Origin: Hyphomicrobiales bacterium
GTDB taxonomy: Bacteria > Pseudomonadota > Alphaproteobacteria > Rhizobiales > Beijerinckiaceae
Reading direction: 5' to 3'
Length of the DNA: 5,700 bases
Assembly (NCBI GenBank): GCA_028290085.1
Contig: JAQGKN010000510.1
Coordinates: forward strand, 1 to 5,700
Part shown: positions 5,399 through 5,700 of the stretch, piece by piece
How the letters are laid out: each line of letters begins with the position of its first letter
Numbering within the stretch: position 1 is the stretch's first letter
Notes under the pieces: model-generated
Seen by the model: the letters and a program-made list of their open reading frames with translations, nothing else
Told to the model about the DNA's origin: nothing
The model's database searches: none
Position numbers and translations under genes: made by a program

Positions 5399-5700
5399 AT
5401 GGCTCAATTTTCAAAGTTGGCATGGCTATTACGCGGCTGCAAACGACGCATCGGTCATCTGACGCAGCAGCCTTTCTTACTTTTTTGCGGCGCAATGCTG
5501 ATTGTATTAGTCATATTCGGCGATGCATTGCTCATCTCACACCTAAAAGAATGGGCAGTGAGAGATGGGAAACAACAAACCAAGCACTTCTCATATGTCA
5601 TGGCCGAGGAGACCGAAAGGACGTTCGAAGCGGTTAGATCGGCTGCTGTCGGCCTCACTTCTCGGTTCGAAGAGAGTGGTATGTCGACGACGAGGGAATT
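5399..5700 (+). CDS. N-terminus of a membrane-anchored sensor/signalling protein (continues beyond window)
   Basis: One hundred codons are open from the ATG at 5399 to the window edge. The start is fixed by AAGGGAGGT five bases upstream. The protein begins with a basic amphipathic segment (MAQFSKLAWLLRGCKRRIGH), then one transmembrane helix at about 25-47 (PFLLFCGAMLIVLVIFGDAL and onward). The next part, WAVRDGKQQTKHFSYVMAEE then TERTFEAVRSAAVGLTSRFE, has the 'L/V.AE.TERTFE.V...' pattern that opens the periplasmic PDC/dCache-like sensor domain of many rhizobial histidine kinases and GGDEF/EAL proteins. The positive-inside rule puts the N-terminus in the cytoplasm and this segment outside. Whether the output is a kinase, a diguanylate cyclase or something else cannot be seen here. 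No link to the upstream genes is evident. Confidence 0.8.
   Translation, partial: MAQFSKLAWLLRGCKRRIGHLTQQPFLLFCGAMLIVLVIFGDALLISHLKEWAVRDGKQQTKHFSYVMAEETERTFEAVRSAAVGLTSRFEESGMSTTRE

Overview
The window looks like part of an accessory or lightly annotated chromosomal region of an alphaproteobacterium, most likely in the Rhizobiales/Bradyrhizobium direction. This rests on protein style (a small DUF6494-like protein, a GYD-domain protein, an NMT1/SsuA-type binding protein, and a membrane-anchored sensor whose TM-to-sensor junction reads '..EETERTFEAV..'), moderately GC-rich codon use and purine-rich GGAGG ribosome binding sites. It is an inference; no rRNA, tRNA or diagnostic marker is present. 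No mobile element, CRISPR array or RNA gene was found.

Layout. Bases 1-1526 and on to 2603 are read leftward. An HxlR-type winged-helix regulator (338 down to the left edge, C-terminus cut off) is preceded by a very regular array of half-sites (353-407) overlapping its likely promoter. Next come an exported HExxH zinc-peptidase-like protein (602-1366) and a periplasmic NMT1/SsuA-like ABC substrate-binding protein (1524-2603) with no permease or ATPase beside it. From 2604 to 3063 lies a divergent control region with several inverted repeats, the best being a perfect 8-5-8 repeat at 2884-2904.

Rightward from 3064 come small genes, four of them with a good GGAGG-like site and one family each: a DUF6494-like 70-residue protein, a single-domain cupin of 110 residues, a 31-codon ORF whose ATG overlaps the cupin stop, an 80-residue secreted protein, and a GYD-domain protein of 97 residues. 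A further 102-codon ORF (4922-5230) has a good ribosome binding site but no recognisable family. The right edge holds the first 100 codons of a membrane-anchored sensor/signalling protein (from 5399).

How they may work together. The binding protein and the DUF6494/cupin genes diverge from a shared 460-bp control region, so co-regulation in uptake or response to a small organic compound is plausible but unproven. The cupin, DUF6494 and GYD proteins are all small, soluble-looking and without established roles. The clearest new signal I can support is regulatory: two equivalent operators 32 bp apart in front of the HxlR gene. I do not see convincing evidence for a complete novel defence, CRISPR-like or biosynthetic system.
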